Positions 27,995-37,845 of a DNA stretch of 64,000 bases are shown here, piece after piece. A program made the translations under genes and the position numbers. Source of the DNA: Pseudomonadota bacterium (lineage in GTDB: Bacteria; Pseudomonadota; Gammaproteobacteria; Pseudomonadales; Moraxellaceae); the NCBI GenBank assembly GCA_023393635.1, contig JAEWKT010000015.1, positions 1-64,000 of the forward strand. Direction: 5' to 3'. The notes under the pieces are model-generated. The model searched no databases. It was not told the origin of the DNA and saw nothing but the letters and a program-made list of their open reading frames with translations. Position 1 is the stretch's first letter. Each line of letters begins with the position of its first letter.

Positions 27995-29389
27995 TTAAAA
28001 CGGCTCACCTTGCATATTTTTTGGTGTAGCACGAATCGTGGTTTCAATGCTTAATGTGCCATTGTCTGTGCTGCCCAATGAAGGTTCTTTCATCACAGGG
28101 GCAATTAAGGGCTGATTAGCGGGCTTGCTTTGGCTTGGATAAATTGGCGTTGGCTGGTCAGCATCACGGCGTAATGCCTGCAGAATTTTTTGCCCACCCC
28201 TGCCGTTTTGCACATAGCCTAAACGTGCCTGTTCTTGCCGAATCGCTTGACGGCTTTTATCACCAATTAAGCCATCTGCTTCACCGATATCATAACCTTT
28301 GGCCAACAAGTAGTTTTGAATCTCGCGACGTTCAGCACGCGATGTACCAGGGTCATCGGTTGGCCACGATGCCACAAACGGCTGGCCGCCACGCATGCGA
28401 TCTGCCAAATGGGCAATGGCTAGTGCATAACTTTCTGCGGCGTTATAACTGTAAAACGCATCAAAGTTTTTAAAGACTAAAAACATTGGGCCGCTTGCGC
28501 CAGCAGGCGCCAATAAACCAGCCATGCTGCCGCTGCTTAAATTGCCTTGCAGAATGGGCGAACCATCAATGCGTGTCACACCCCGTGCTTGCCAGGTTGA
28601 CAACGCCCGTTTGTTACGACGTCCTTCATCATCAGTACTGGTGCCTGCGGGTAGCTTTACTTCAAAACCCCACGGCATTCCTGTTTGCCACCCTGCTTTT
28701 TTGAGGAAATTTGCAGTGGATGCCAAAGCATCTGGCACGCTATCCACAATATCACGGCGGCCATCGCCATCAAAATCCACGGCCAAGCGTTCAAAGGTAG
28801 ACGGCATAAACTGGGTGTGACCAAACGCACCCGCCCATGAGCCTTTTAGTTTTGGCTCGGCAATATGGCCAGCCTGTAAAATGCGCAAGGTGGCATATAA
28901 CTCGGTGCGAAAATACACCTGACGACGCCCATAGCAACTCAAGGTACCCAATGCCTGCACCAACGGATACTTACCTGAAATATCACCAAAATTACTTTCT
29001 ACGCCCCACACTGCCACCACTGATGCTGCATCAACACCGTACTGCGCTTCCACCCGCTTTAATATATCGCCATACTGCTGCAATTTGGTTTTGCCCAAAT
29101 CAACTCGCTCTTGATCGACCAAGCCCGATAAATAATCCCAAATCGGGGTACTAAATTCTGGCTGATAGTTTAATTTTTCAATCACACTCATGTCTGGGTC
29201 AAGATTGGCAGTGTATTGGTCAAATGTCTGCCCTGATACACCAGCCGATATGGCAGCCCCACGCAAATTGCCTAAACAGTTTTGAAACTCGGCATCATAG
29301 GCAAAACTACTCATTGACACACCCATAGTGCCTAGCCCAACTAGCATGACTGCCAAGCCAGATAATTTTTTTAAACTGCGTTTTTTCAT
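27995..29389 (-). CDS. Lytic murein transglycosylase, MltB type with peptidoglycan-binding domain
   Basis: The signal peptide ends near SSFAYDA (about residue 30). The SLT_2/MltB catalytic domain shows VAVWGVESNFGDISG, with the catalytic Glu, and AGAFGHTQFMPSTF. The C-terminal part contains a PG_binding_1-type domain (QNYLLAKGYDIGEADGLIG). It cuts glycan strands with 1,6-anhydro product formation in the periplasm. The tail is Pro/Thr-rich and low complexity. Confidence 0.93.
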   Translation of the reverse strand: MKKRSLKKLSGLAVMLVGLGTMGVSMSSFAYDAEFQNCLGNLRGAAISAGVSGQTFDQYTANLDPDMSVIEKLNYQPEFSTPIWDYLSGLVDQERVDLGKTKLQQYGDILKRVEAQYGVDAASVVAVWGVESNFGDISGKYPLVQALGTLSCYGRRQVYFRTELYATLRILQAGHIAEPKLKGSWAGAFGHTQFMPSTFERLAVDFDGDGRRDIVDSVPDALASTANFLKKAGWQTGMPWGFEVKLPAGTSTDDEGRRNKRALSTWQARGVTRIDGSPILQGNLSSGSMAGLLAPAGASGPMFLVFKNFDAFYSYNAAESYALAIAHLADRMRGGQPFVASWPTDDPGTSRAERREIQNYLLAKGYDIGEADGLIGDKSRQAIRQEQARLGYVQNGRGGQKILQALRRDADQPTPIYPSQSKPANQPLIAPVMKEPSLGSTDNGTLSIETTIRATPKNMQGEPF

Positions 29390-29684
29390 TACTGCCCCTT
29401 GCTTGCATTCAAATCAATTTATCCATCGTACCTTAACATGCGCTATTTAAGCTGCCAGCCTTGCATGGTTTTATTATGTATAAATCCAGCACACTACAGC
29501 TTCTATGTGAAAGGTAGAAAGGCACTTACTCCTTATTAGGCTTTTTGCAACAATTTTATCTTGCGTGCCCTCGGCTTTAAGAGGGAGTAGTAAGAAAAAA
29601 TTATTAATTCATAAATACCATTTAAAAGTTAAGAAACTCTTTTGGCACTTGGTCATGATTAAAAATCACTTTTTCGCTGATCAC

Positions 29685-30078
29685 TTTAAATTTAAATCCC
29701 AATATTATGAATTCAAAGTTTGTTCTAAATTTTCACCCCATGCTTTAAATTCAAACTATTTATCAGATAAGCATCTTTAAATTTAAAGTCTATCGTTTGA
29801 ATTTAAACTTCTCAAAATGAATTTAAAGACGTTGACCGCTCAACACTTTAAATTCAAAAACCTAAACTATCAATTATCCTTGTTATCCACAGGCACAGGG
29901 CTTAATTTCATCTTTTTAACCCATCAGGAATTTGAATTTAAAATGCAGGTTTTAAATTCAAAGTCTATCGCCGCAGCTTCCCAAGCACTTGTGAATAAGT
30001 TGATAGCGCAAACTTTGAATTCATTCTTGGAAGACAAATGCCAAATATTTTTCCATTTTTATAGGTTTTAAATTTAAA
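29685..30078. repeat. Cluster of TTTRAATTYAAA palindromes with two DnaA boxes
   Basis: About eleven copies of a 12-bp palindrome occur. Clean copies start at 29685, 29744, 29776, 29796, 29847, 29931, 29951 and 30067; degenerate copies start at 29706, 29816 and 30014. Spacing is exactly 20 bp for 29776-29796-29816 and for 29931-29951. GTCTATCG follows two copies. A perfect DnaA box TTATCCACA is at 29883-29891 and a TTATTCACA box (minus strand) at 29990-29998. The same palindrome recurs in the origin. It looks like a protein-binding array rather than random AT-rich DNA. Confidence 0.8.
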
Positions 30079-30210
30079 CGTTATTTTACAGCTAAAGTAG
30101 TTAAGCGATTTGATGGTGATTTATCAATTCAGCCCTCACGCTGATGAATATTCAGGTTCATGCATAGAAATTCAGCACTAGGATGGGCAGATTAATAAAT
30201 TTTAGGCAAA

Positions 30211-30236
30211 AAAAAGATGGCAGGCGCCATCTTTTT
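30211..30236. terminator. Bidirectional terminator
   Basis: AAAAAGATGGC and GCCATCTTTTT flank a 4-base loop AGGC, a perfect 11-bp stem with A/T tracts, downstream of purK. Confidence 0.85.
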
Positions 30237-30367
30237 AAAATCGTTCTGGTCGATGTTCCCCATCGAAGGGGTGTAACAAGCGAAAAACTCACTGTTCACG
30301 CCAATATTATAAATTTTAACGCTGAAAAATTTAGCAATCTTGTCTAACAAAGCCAGAAATTTGTGCC

Positions 30368-31507
30368 TTATTTCTCAGTTGGAATCACCATGTCAGTGCT
30401 TAATGCCAAGGGTTGTGGCAGCACATGCGCCAATTGCTGGCATAAGCTGCTTAACTGGCTACTATCGTTTGGCATCAAGGTAATATGCCCGAGCTTGCGG
30501 CCAACACGCTCTGTTTTGCCATACAGATGTAAGTGTGCGCCTTCTAACGCCAAAATATCAGCCGTTTTAGGATGCTGGCCAATAATATTAACCATCACTG
30601 TGGGCTTGATCACTTCAGTTGACCCTAAAGGCAAACCAGCAACAGCACGCATATGGTTTTCAAACTGCGAACACACCGCCCCCTCTATGCTCCAATGGCC
30701 AGAGTTGTGGACGCGTGGTGCCATTTCATTGGCATATAAGCCTTGCGGGGTGACAAATAACTCTAGCGTCAGCACACCCACATAATTTAAATGATTGAGC
30801 AAGCGCGTCATATAATCAGTGGCCAGCGACTGCAAATCGGCACTATTGGGCGCTGGTACAATGGAATGCGACAAAATGCCGTTATGATGATGGTTTTCAG
30901 CCAATGGCCAGGTTTTAATGCTGCCATCCTGGCCACGCACGGCAATAATTGATACTTCGCGCTCAAAATGCACAAAGCTTTCTGCAATTAATGGTGCCGC
31001 TTTACCTAATTCCTGCCAAGCTTGCTCGATATCGTGGCTTTCACGCAGCACATATTGTCCTTTGCCATCATAGCCGCCAGTTGCGGTTTTAAGGACTAAA
31101 GGTAAGCCTTGCGCTTGCGCGGCCTGCTGCAAGTCAGCCAATGAATAAATGGCCGAATATGGCGCTACTGGAATATCCAGCTGATCAAATAAAGCTTTTT
31201 CAGACAAGCGATTTTGCGCCACCGCCAAAGCCTGACGTGGAGGATGCAAAGTTTTAGTTTGGGTTAAGACATCTGCATCGGCAAGCAAGGTGTTTTCAAA
31301 CTCAAGGCTAAACACATCCGCACTATCGGCAAAAGCTTGTAGGGCATTATCTTTAGTATTATCAATTACCTGCCCTAATGCTGCGGCTGGGCAATTGCTA
31401 CCTGCTTCAAAAAAAGTACAGTGTAAGCCTAAGGGCAGCGCAGCTTGTGCCAGCATCCGACCCAGCTGGCCACCACCAAAAATACCAATTGTTTTAATTG
31501 CTGCCAT
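30368..31507 (-). CDS. purK: N5-carboxyaminoimidazole ribonucleotide synthase
   Basis: PurK, an ATP-grasp enzyme, carboxylates AIR with bicarbonate. The 379-aa protein starts IGIFGGGQLGRMLAQAA, has the ATP-grasp segments LVLKTATGGYDGKGQ and NEMAPRVHNSGHW. It follows purE by 26 bp on the same strand, so both enzymes of the two-step route to CAIR form one operon. Confidence 0.96.
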   Translation of the reverse strand: MAAIKTIGIFGGGQLGRMLAQAALPLGLHCTFFEAGSNCPAAALGQVIDNTKDNALQAFADSADVFSLEFENTLLADADVLTQTKTLHPPRQALAVAQNRLSEKALFDQLDIPVAPYSAIYSLADLQQAAQAQGLPLVLKTATGGYDGKGQYVLRESHDIEQAWQELGKAAPLIAESFVHFEREVSIIAVRGQDGSIKTWPLAENHHHNGILSHSIVPAPNSADLQSLATDYMTRLLNHLNYVGVLTLELFVTPQGLYANEMAPRVHNSGHWSIEGAVCSQFENHMRAVAGLPLGSTEVIKPTVMVNIIGQHPKTADILALEGAHLHLYGKTERVGRKLGHITLMPNDSSQLSSLCQQLAHVLPQPLALSTDMVIPTEK

Positions 31508-31533
31508 ATCACTTGTTACCTTATACCTGTTAC

Positions 31534-32052
31534 TTAAACGCCAGTTTCACCAGGAATATTATTGCTGCTTACTTTTTGGGTTTGCTGCTCTCTAAACTGT
31601 GCTACTGCTCTGGCTATTTCTGGGCTGTTTAAACCCAAAATTTGCGCTGCCAGAATAGCTGCATTTATCGCGCCTGCTTTGCCAATGGCCAATGTTCCTA
31701 CGGCTATACCTGCTGGCATTTGCACAATCGATAATAAAGAATCAACGCCATTTAAAATAGACGATTGTACGGGCACACCCAGTACAGGGAGGTCGGTCTT
31801 GGCGGCACACATGCCAGGTAAATGCGCCGCGCCACCTGCCCCTGCAATAATCACTTGAATGCCACGCGCACGTGCAGTTTCGGCATACTCAAACAAACGA
31901 TCTGGGGTGCGATGTGCTGATACCACTTCGGCTTCAAACGGCACATTCAGGTCGTTCAGCATGTTGGCTGTGTGTTCAAGCGTTGCCCAGTCAGACTGAG
32001 AGCCCATGATAATTCCAACCAGTGGTTGAGTGGCAGGATTGGTCGGATTCAT
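31534..32052 (-). CDS. purE: N5-carboxyaminoimidazole ribonucleotide mutase
   Basis: PurE (class I) moves the carboxylate to C4 to make CAIR. The motif [15 protein letters not shown], the AHRTPDR segment with the catalytic His, and [11 protein letters not shown] are all present. I choose the ATG at 32052 (172 aa), which matches the usual length; a longer frame from 32094 adds a non-conserved hydrophobic lead. Confidence 0.95.
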   Translation of the reverse strand: MNPTNPATQPLVGIIMGSQSDWATLEHTANMLNDLNVPFEAEVVSAHRTPDRLFEYAETARARGIQVIIAGAGGAAHLPGMCAAKTDLPVLGVPVQSSILNGVDSLLSIVQMPAGIAVGTLAIGKAGAINAAILAAQILGLNSPEIARAVAQFREQQTQKVSSNNIPGETGV

Positions 32053-32412
32053 AAGCAAGGCTATCCAGAACGTTTGTTGGAAAAAAGACCGCATATTTTG
32101 CCTGAAAAATCAGCAGCAGCCAAGGAAATTATAGCTTGCGCTAACATTTAACCCAATTCCTTCAAGCAATAGCGCATATGTGCGCTGCATTACTGATTTA
32201 AAAGCTGATTCGTTTGTTTTAATTTTTGTTGAATTGGGCAGGTATTATAGATAAAAACTAGTCGACGCGGAGAAATAATGATTTGTATTTCAGCAGATTA
32301 CATAAATGACTCATCCATGGCCTTAATTAGGTTTTTCTTTCACGGTTGGCTCAAACTGTTTTAATCCATAGGCGTTATGATGCCCTTGTCATTTAAACGG
32401 ATGGAAATAAAT
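32053..32412. other. Intergenic region between purE and the EF-hand gene
   Basis: It should contain the two divergent promoters. A 28-codon frame at 32278-32364 follows a GGAG site but shows no recognisable features and may be chance. No purine-operator (PurR-type) palindrome was recognised. Confidence 0.4.
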
Positions 32413-32802
32413 ATGAATGCTTTAATTAAAACGTTATTGGTTAGCACATTAGGCTTTGGTGTTGCATTTACTGCATTTGCAAACACGCCAGCGGATAGCA
32501 AAAATACCCAGCGCACTGAAAGAATGGCTAAAATGCAGGCTGAACACGCCGCGTTATTTCAACAAGCAGATGCCAACAAAGACGGTAAGCTATCGGCAGC
32601 AGAATTTGCCAAATTTAATGAACTAAAAAAAGCAGCGTGGGAAACCCGTAAACAGGAATTTGAAAAGAACCGTTTTGCCCGTCTTGATACCAATAAAGAT
32701 GGCGCGCTAAGTCTGGATGAATTAAAAGCCGATCATGGCAAAAAAGGCGGTTTTAAACATCGTAAAGGTGGAACTCAACAGGCACAAAAACCAGCGGTTT
32801 AA
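32413..32802 (+). CDS. Secreted EF-hand calcium-binding protein
   Basis: A signal peptide (MNALIKTLLVSTLGFGVAF to about residue 24) is followed by two EF-hand loops, DANKDGKLSAAEF and DTNKDGALSLDEL, each with the D-x-N-x-D-G pattern. The start at 32413 is preferred because it begins the signal peptide. The tail is Lys/Gly-rich. The protein (129 aa) resembles periplasmic EF-hand proteins of Moraxellaceae; its partner is unknown. Confidence 0.85.
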   Translation: MNALIKTLLVSTLGFGVAFTAFANTPADSKNTQRTERMAKMQAEHAALFQQADANKDGKLSAAEFAKFNELKKAAWETRKQEFEKNRFARLDTNKDGALSLDELKADHGKKGGFKHRKGGTQQAQKPAV

Positions 32803-32833
32803 TTCAGGCTGGTTGCCACTCTCCTAAAATTAC

Positions 32834-32867
32834 GCGCGTCTGTCTTTATGGCTGACGCGCTTTTTTT
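32834..32867 (+). terminator. Terminator of the EF-hand gene
   Basis: GCGCGTC at 32834-32840 and GACGCGC at 32854-32860 form the stem, followed by seven T residues. Confidence 0.85.
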
Positions 32868-32914
32868 GCATCAGTGTTTTATTTTAAAAAATGCCCTATA
32901 AACAACAGGAAAGC

Positions 32915-33013
32915 CTACCAGATGAGGTAACCCAGACTGTAACCAATAATGGCATACAGCGTCATGATAAAAAATACAAAGCTGGTTTTATTTTTCTCTT
33001 TTAAAGATTTCAT
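32915..33013 (-). CDS. Possible 32-residue single-helix membrane protein
   Basis: An ATG at 33013 opens a 32-codon frame: a basic start MKSLKEKNKT, then a hydrophobic helix SFVFFIMTLYAIIGYSLGYLIW and stop. The positive-inside start and well-formed helix look like a small membrane protein, but the ribosome binding site is weak (GTGAG, ten bases upstream). It is convergent with the EF-hand gene and divergent from mpl. Confidence 0.35.
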   Translation of the reverse strand: MKSLKEKNKTSFVFFIMTLYAIIGYSLGYLIW

Positions 33014-33337
33014 GATCAAACTCACTTGTCAGCCATCGTGCCGTTATATTACCTCATTTGCTTAAGAAAAGGGGCTAATAATAACTTTGAGCTTAACAAT
33101 CTTGTGTGGTTCTGGCTAAAATTTAATATTTATAAGGTGAACAAGAGATCATCGCCCGTTTGTGTGGGATTACGGTTAAAACTAGCCACACCGCCCAATA
33201 TAAACTATCCACCTAACAGTATCTTTTCTCGCTCAGCCTTGCTATCGTTCTTGGCAAATTTTGGCTGGCAAACCGTGGCATGTAGAGCCTGGTTTTATTG
33301 CCTTGCATCATCCAATTAGGCATGGAGAAATACAACA
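33014..33337. other. Region upstream of mpl
   Basis: Nothing gene-like is supported in these 324 bases. GGAGAAATACAACA immediately before 33338 gives the ribosome binding site for mpl, and its promoter should be here. Confidence 0.4.
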
Positions 33338-34750
33338 ATGCATCTGCATATTTTGGGAATTTGTGGCACGTTTATGGGTTCGCTGGCATTACTTGCGCGC
33401 GAGCTTGGCCATACCGTCACAGGTTCTGACCAAAATGTTTATCCGCCCATGTCAACCCAGCTCGAAGCCGCAGGCATTGAATTAATGCAGGGTTATAGTG
33501 CCAGTCATTTGCAGCCGCATCCCGATTTAGTCATTGTTGGCAATGCCATGAAGCGTGGCATTGACGCAGTAGAATACATGCTCAACGCTGGCCTGCCTTA
33601 TACCTCAGGGCCACAGTTTTTATCTGATTATGTGCTGCGCGAACGACATGTGTTGGCGGTAGCAGGAACCCATGGCAAAACCACCACCACCACCATGCTA
33701 GCCTGGGTATTAGACCAAGCTGGGTTAAACCCAGGCTTTTTAATTGGTGGTGTGCCGCTGTGTTTTAGCCATAGTGCGCGGCTAGGCGGTCATGTAGAAC
33801 GCGGCAATCCAGTAGGTGAGAAAAACTACTTTGTGGTCGAAGCAGACGAATACGATTCGGCCTTTTTTGATAAACGCTCCAAGTTTGTGCATTATCAGCC
33901 GCGCACCGCGATTTTAAATAACCTTGAATTTGATCATGCCGATATTTTTGAAGATCTGGCAGCCATTCAAAAGCAGTTTCATCATCTAGTGCGCACTATT
34001 CCAGGTCAAGGCCAGATTATTGCCCCGATTACTGAGACGCATATTGATGAGGTGCTAGAGATGGGCAACTGGTCGCCCGTCCAGCGCATAGCCATTGGTA
34101 GCGGCTCAGCAGCAGACTGGCAGGCTGAGCTACTTGAGCAAGATGGCAGTCAATTTAAGGTGATGTATCAGGGCAACGCAGTCGGCAGCGTTCACTGGAA
34201 CATGACTGGTCAGCATAGTGTGTCGAATGGCTTGGCTGCAATTGCCGCCGCGCATCATGTGGGCGTTGATCCGCAGGTTGCCTGTAATGCCTTGTCCAAT
34301 TTTGCAGGCATTAAACGCCGTATGGAGCTGCTAGCAACGGTGAATGATATTGAAGTATATGATGATTTTGCCCACCATCCGACTGCGATTGAAACCACAC
34401 TGGATGGCGCACGCAAAAAAATTGGCCAGCGCAAACTATGGGCCATTATTGAACCGCGCTCTAATACCATGCGCATGGGTAGCCATAAAGACAACCTGGC
34501 GCATTCTGCCCGTATGGCCGATGAGGTCATGTGGTATCAGCCCGAAGGCATGGATTGGGATTTATCTGCCGTGGTGAATCATGCGCCAAATTCAGCCAGC
34601 ATTGTGCAGCAGTTGGATGACATTATTGCACGGATTCAAAACGAAGCAGCATCAGGCGATGTGGTGGTGGTGATGTCTAATGGTGGTTTTGGTGGTTTAC
34701 ATCAAAAAATTATTACTGCCTTATCGGCTAAACATGGCCAGCCAACATAA
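33338..34750 (+). CDS. mpl: UDP-MurNAc:L-Ala-gamma-D-Glu-meso-DAP ligase
   Basis: Mpl recycles the murein tripeptide by joining it directly to UDP-MurNAc. The 470-aa Mur ligase has HILGICGTFMGSLALLA at the start, the P-loop GTHGKTTTTTML near residue 110 and the DFAHHPTA motif of Mpl/MurC near 340. It is larger than MurC's relatives only slightly. With the nearby transglycosylase and the anmK gene at the far end, it belongs to cell-wall recycling. Confidence 0.95.
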   Translation: MHLHILGICGTFMGSLALLARELGHTVTGSDQNVYPPMSTQLEAAGIELMQGYSASHLQPHPDLVIVGNAMKRGIDAVEYMLNAGLPYTSGPQFLSDYVLRERHVLAVAGTHGKTTTTTMLAWVLDQAGLNPGFLIGGVPLCFSHSARLGGHVERGNPVGEKNYFVVEADEYDSAFFDKRSKFVHYQPRTAILNNLEFDHADIFEDLAAIQKQFHHLVRTIPGQGQIIAPITETHIDEVLEMGNWSPVQRIAIGSGSAADWQAELLEQDGSQFKVMYQGNAVGSVHWNMTGQHSVSNGLAAIAAAHHVGVDPQVACNALSNFAGIKRRMELLATVNDIEVYDDFAHHPTAIETTLDGARKKIGQRKLWAIIEPRSNTMRMGSHKDNLAHSARMADEVMWYQPEGMDWDLSAVVNHAPNSASIVQQLDDIIARIQNEAASGDVVVVMSNGGFGGLHQKIITALSAKHGQPT

Positions 34751-34864
34751 GCATTGCTCAAGGAATGGTTAAGAAAAAATATTAAAACACGAGGCAAGCC
34801 GTAGCCTTATACGGCTGAGCGCTAAAATAGGCGATGAGGCGATTAATTTTATTTGAGATTACGC

Positions 34865-34905
34865 CCTAAAACACCGCATACTTTAGCTTGCCAACATGTT
34901 TTAGG
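34865..34905 (+). promoter_or_regulatory. Inverted repeat covering the guaD ribosome binding site
   Basis: CCTAAAACA at 34865-34873 and TGTTTTAGG at 34897-34905 form a perfect 9-bp stem with a 23-base loop. The right arm includes most of the AGGA ribosome binding site at 34903-34906. Confidence 0.5.
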
Positions 34906-34913
34906 ATTTGATC

Positions 34914-36284
34914 ATGCCTCAAGCGGCCATGCCCACCACTGCCAAACGTGCCATTCGTGGCCGATTTATTGATATTGCGCAGCCAGTTAGTCAAGTCAGC
35001 GACATTGCAGCACAGGTGCGTCATATTGAAGACGGCCTGCTGCTGATTAACAATGGTAAGATTGAGTGGTTTGGCAACTGGCAAGATGGCCAAGAATTAT
35101 TAGAAGCGCAAACGCCCCTGACCCATTACACCCAGCAATGGATTGTGCCAGGCTTTATTGATACCCATATTCATTACCCACAAACCGAAATGGTAGGCGC
35201 TTATGGCGAGCAGCTCCTCAGCTGGCTTGAAAAACATACCTTTCCAACCGAAAAGCGCTTTGCAGACATCGAACATGCCCGCAGCATGTCAGCGTTTTTT
35301 ATCAATCAATTGCTACAAAATGGCACCACGACTGCCTTGGTATTTGGCAGCGTACATCCGCAATCGGTGGATGCCTTGTTTGAACAAGCCAGTAAAATTG
35401 ATATGCGCCTGATTGCAGGCAAGGTGATGATGGATCGCAATGCACCTGATTATTTATGCGATACCGCTGAAAGCAGTTATAGTGACAGCAAAGCCTTAAT
35501 TGAAAAATGGCATGGTAAAGGCCGCTTGCTGTATGCTATTACGCCACGTTTTGCCCCAACCTCCAGTCCAGCGCAGTTAAATGCCGCCCAACGCCTACGT
35601 GAAGAATTTCCCGATACCTATTTGCACACCCATTTAAGTGAAAACAAGGCTGAGATTGAATGGGTCAAAGCATTGTATCCCGAGCAAGACGGTTATTTGG
35701 ATGTCTACCATCATTATGGCTTAACGGGCGCGCGCAGTATGTTTGCGCATAGTATTCACTTAGAAGACAGTGAGTGGCAATGTTTGCATGATACCCAGTC
35801 TGCGGTGGCATTTTGCCCTACTTCCAACCTGTTTTTAGGCAGTGGTTTGTTTAAGCTGGCTGATGCGTGGAAACATCAGGTGAGTGTTGGTATGGGCACA
35901 GATATTGGCGCAGGGACGTCCTTTAATATGCTCCAAACCTTAAATGAAGCGTATAAAGTGATGCAGTTGCAGGATTACAGCCTGTCTGCTTTTGAAGCGT
36001 TTTATCTGGCCACCCTGGGTAGTGCCAAAGCCTTAATGCTGGATGACAAAATTGGTAACTTTAATTTAGGTAAAGAAGCTGATTTTGTGGTGCTTGACCC
36101 CTGTGCCACCGCGTTGCAAAAGCTGCGGCACCATAATGCCAGCACGTTGGATGAACAATTGTTTGTATTGCTGACTTTAGGTGATGACCGCAATATTTAT
36201 CATACCTATGTAAATGGTGAATTAGTTTATCAACGCGATGCATCAAACAATGTGTTAAGTGACTTAGCAAGCAGACCTTCTTAA
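34914..36284 (+). CDS. guaD: Guanine deaminase
   Basis: GuaD converts guanine to xanthine. This amidohydrolase (456 aa from the ATG at 34914, which follows AGGA by seven bases) shows GFIDTHIHYPQTEMVGAYG with metal ligands, THLSENKAEIEWV and GTDIGAGTSFNML, all typical of guanine deaminases. The following NCS2 permease and hpt make a purine-salvage cluster. Confidence 0.95.
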   Translation: MPQAAMPTTAKRAIRGRFIDIAQPVSQVSDIAAQVRHIEDGLLLINNGKIEWFGNWQDGQELLEAQTPLTHYTQQWIVPGFIDTHIHYPQTEMVGAYGEQLLSWLEKHTFPTEKRFADIEHARSMSAFFINQLLQNGTTTALVFGSVHPQSVDALFEQASKIDMRLIAGKVMMDRNAPDYLCDTAESSYSDSKALIEKWHGKGRLLYAITPRFAPTSSPAQLNAAQRLREEFPDTYLHTHLSENKAEIEWVKALYPEQDGYLDVYHHYGLTGARSMFAHSIHLEDSEWQCLHDTQSAVAFCPTSNLFLGSGLFKLADAWKHQVSVGMGTDIGAGTSFNMLQTLNEAYKVMQLQDYSLSAFEAFYLATLGSAKALMLDDKIGNFNLGKEADFVVLDPCATALQKLRHHNASTLDEQLFVLLTLGDDRNIYHTYVNGELVYQRDASNNVLSDLASRPS

Positions 36285-36343
36285 TTGGCAATAAATCGCT
36301 TATTTTGCACTTTTATCGACTGGCACTGTAAAGAGAAACGCCA

Positions 36344-37702
36344 ATGACTCCTCCCCATTCTACACCGCCCCACTCTACGGGCGCGCTTGATCGTTTTTTT
36401 GAAATTAATGCCCGTGGCAGCAGTATTCGGCAAGAAGTGATTGCTGGCCTGACCACATTTTTGGCCATGGTCTATTCGGTCATTGTGGTGCCTGCCATGC
36501 TGGCCAAAGCAGGTTTTCCACCTGATTTAGTCTTTGTGGCCACCTGCCTTGTGGCTGGCTTTGGCTCACTGTTAATTGGTTTATGGGCTAATTTGCCTAT
36601 GGCCATTGGCTGTGCCATTTCTTTAACCGCATTTACCGCCTTTAGCTTGGTACTCACCCAACAAATTAGTATTCCTGTGGCACTGGGTGCGGTGTTTTTA
36701 ATGGGGGTATTATTTACGCTCATTTCAGTCACGGGCATTCGCGGCTGGATTTTAAGAAACCTGCCCATGGATTTGGCACATGGCATTGGCGTGGGTATTG
36801 GCTTGTTTTTGTTTTTAATTGCGGCCAGTGGTGTGGGCTTGGTGATTAAAAACCCAAATGACGGCTTGCCAGTGGCATTAGGTGCAATCACGTCCTTGCC
36901 TGTGGTGATGGCTTTGCTGGGCTTAGCTGCCATTATTGGTTTAGAGCGTTTAAGAATTCCTGGGGCGATTTTGCTGGTTATCATAGCCATTTCAATATTT
37001 GGCTTAGCATTTGACCCAAAAGTAACGTATCAAGGCTTATTTGCCATGCCGCGCCTCACCGATGACACAGGGCATTCACTGGTCTTTAGCCTGGATATTT
37101 TAGGTGCATTAAAACCTGAGGTATTGCCCACTGTGTTTGCACTAGTGATGACGGCTGTATTTGATGCCACAGGCACCATTCGCGCGGTGGCAGGTCAGGC
37201 CAACCTGATTGATAAAGACGGCCAAATTATTAATGGCAAACGCGCGCTGACCTCAGATTCTGTTAGTAGTATATTTTCAGGTGTCGTGGGTACTGCCCCT
37301 GCGGCCGTGTATATTGAATCGGCGGCTGGCACTGCGGCTGGCGGCAAAACAGGTTTAACGGCAGTGCTTGTGGGTGTGCTGTTTTTACTGATGCTGTTTT
37401 TATCGCCACTGGCTTATTTAATTCCAGAATATGCCACTGCACCTGCGCTAATGTATGTGGGTTTGCTGATGCTGGGCAATGTCACCAAGCTCAACTTTAA
37501 TGATACCGTTGGTGCGATGTCAGGCCTGGTATGCGCGGTATTTATTGTGCTGACTTGTAATATCGTCACGGGTATTATGCTGGGCTTTTGCGCACTGGTG
37601 ATTGGCCGTATCTTTGCAGGTGAATGGCGCATGCTTAATATTGGCACGGTAATCATTGCACTTATTCTGGCGGCGTTTTATGCGGGTGGCTGGGCTATTT
37701 AA
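36344..37702 (+). CDS. NCS2-family purine permease (AzgA-like)
   Basis: The 452-aa polytopic membrane protein has the NCS2/AzgA pattern: [22 protein letters not shown] near residue 30, [29 protein letters not shown] near 270, and [16 protein letters not shown] near 325. AzgA proteins take up hypoxanthine, guanine and adenine. Placement between guaD and hpt supports purine import. About 12-14 helices are visible. Confidence 0.93.
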   Translation: MTPPHSTPPHSTGALDRFFEINARGSSIRQEVIAGLTTFLAMVYSVIVVPAMLAKAGFPPDLVFVATCLVAGFGSLLIGLWANLPMAIGCAISLTAFTAFSLVLTQQISIPVALGAVFLMGVLFTLISVTGIRGWILRNLPMDLAHGIGVGIGLFLFLIAASGVGLVIKNPNDGLPVALGAITSLPVVMALLGLAAIIGLERLRIPGAILLVIIAISIFGLAFDPKVTYQGLFAMPRLTDDTGHSLVFSLDILGALKPEVLPTVFALVMTAVFDATGTIRAVAGQANLIDKDGQIINGKRALTSDSVSSIFSGVVGTAPAAVYIESAAGTAAGGKTGLTAVLVGVLFLLMLFLSPLAYLIPEYATAPALMYVGLLMLGNVTKLNFNDTVGAMSGLVCAVFIVLTCNIVTGIMLGFCALVIGRIFAGEWRMLNIGTVIIALILAAFYAGGWAI

Positions 37703-37804
37703 CCCATTGTGATATTTCCGCGCGGTGGCTTGGTATTATTGCCCTGCTTAAATGGACTATAGTTACATTGCACTGCTTAGATTAGTAAGCAGCTTTGGCC
37801 AAAA

Positions 37805-37836
37805 CCCGTTAAAATAGTGTTGCATTTTTTAACGGG
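37805..37836 (+). promoter_or_regulatory. Hairpin covering the hpt ribosome binding site
   Basis: CCCGTTAAAA at 37805-37814 and TTTTAACGGG at 37827-37836 form a 10-bp perfect stem with a 12-base loop. The right arm contains the GGGG ribosome binding site of hpt. It could block initiation. Confidence 0.6.
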
Positions 37837-37845
37837 GATATCCTT

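Larger units (their letters stand above)
29390..30367. other. Long non-coding region
   Basis: No believable gene is present in 978 bases. The middle (29685-30078) is a repeat cluster described separately, and 30211-30236 is a terminator hairpin. A short palindrome TCGATG-ttccc-CATCGA lies at about 30250-30266. The flanks 29390-29680 and 30080-30210 show nothing I can name. Confidence 0.6.

Noticed and set aside
32278..32364. A 28-codon frame with a GGAG site upstream of the EF-hand gene as a leader peptide.
   Set aside because: No repeated regulatory codons, no attenuator hairpin and no conserved features visible.
33026..33319. A 97-codon plus-strand frame before mpl.
   Set aside because: No ribosome binding site, unusual composition and no recognisable pattern; probably chance.
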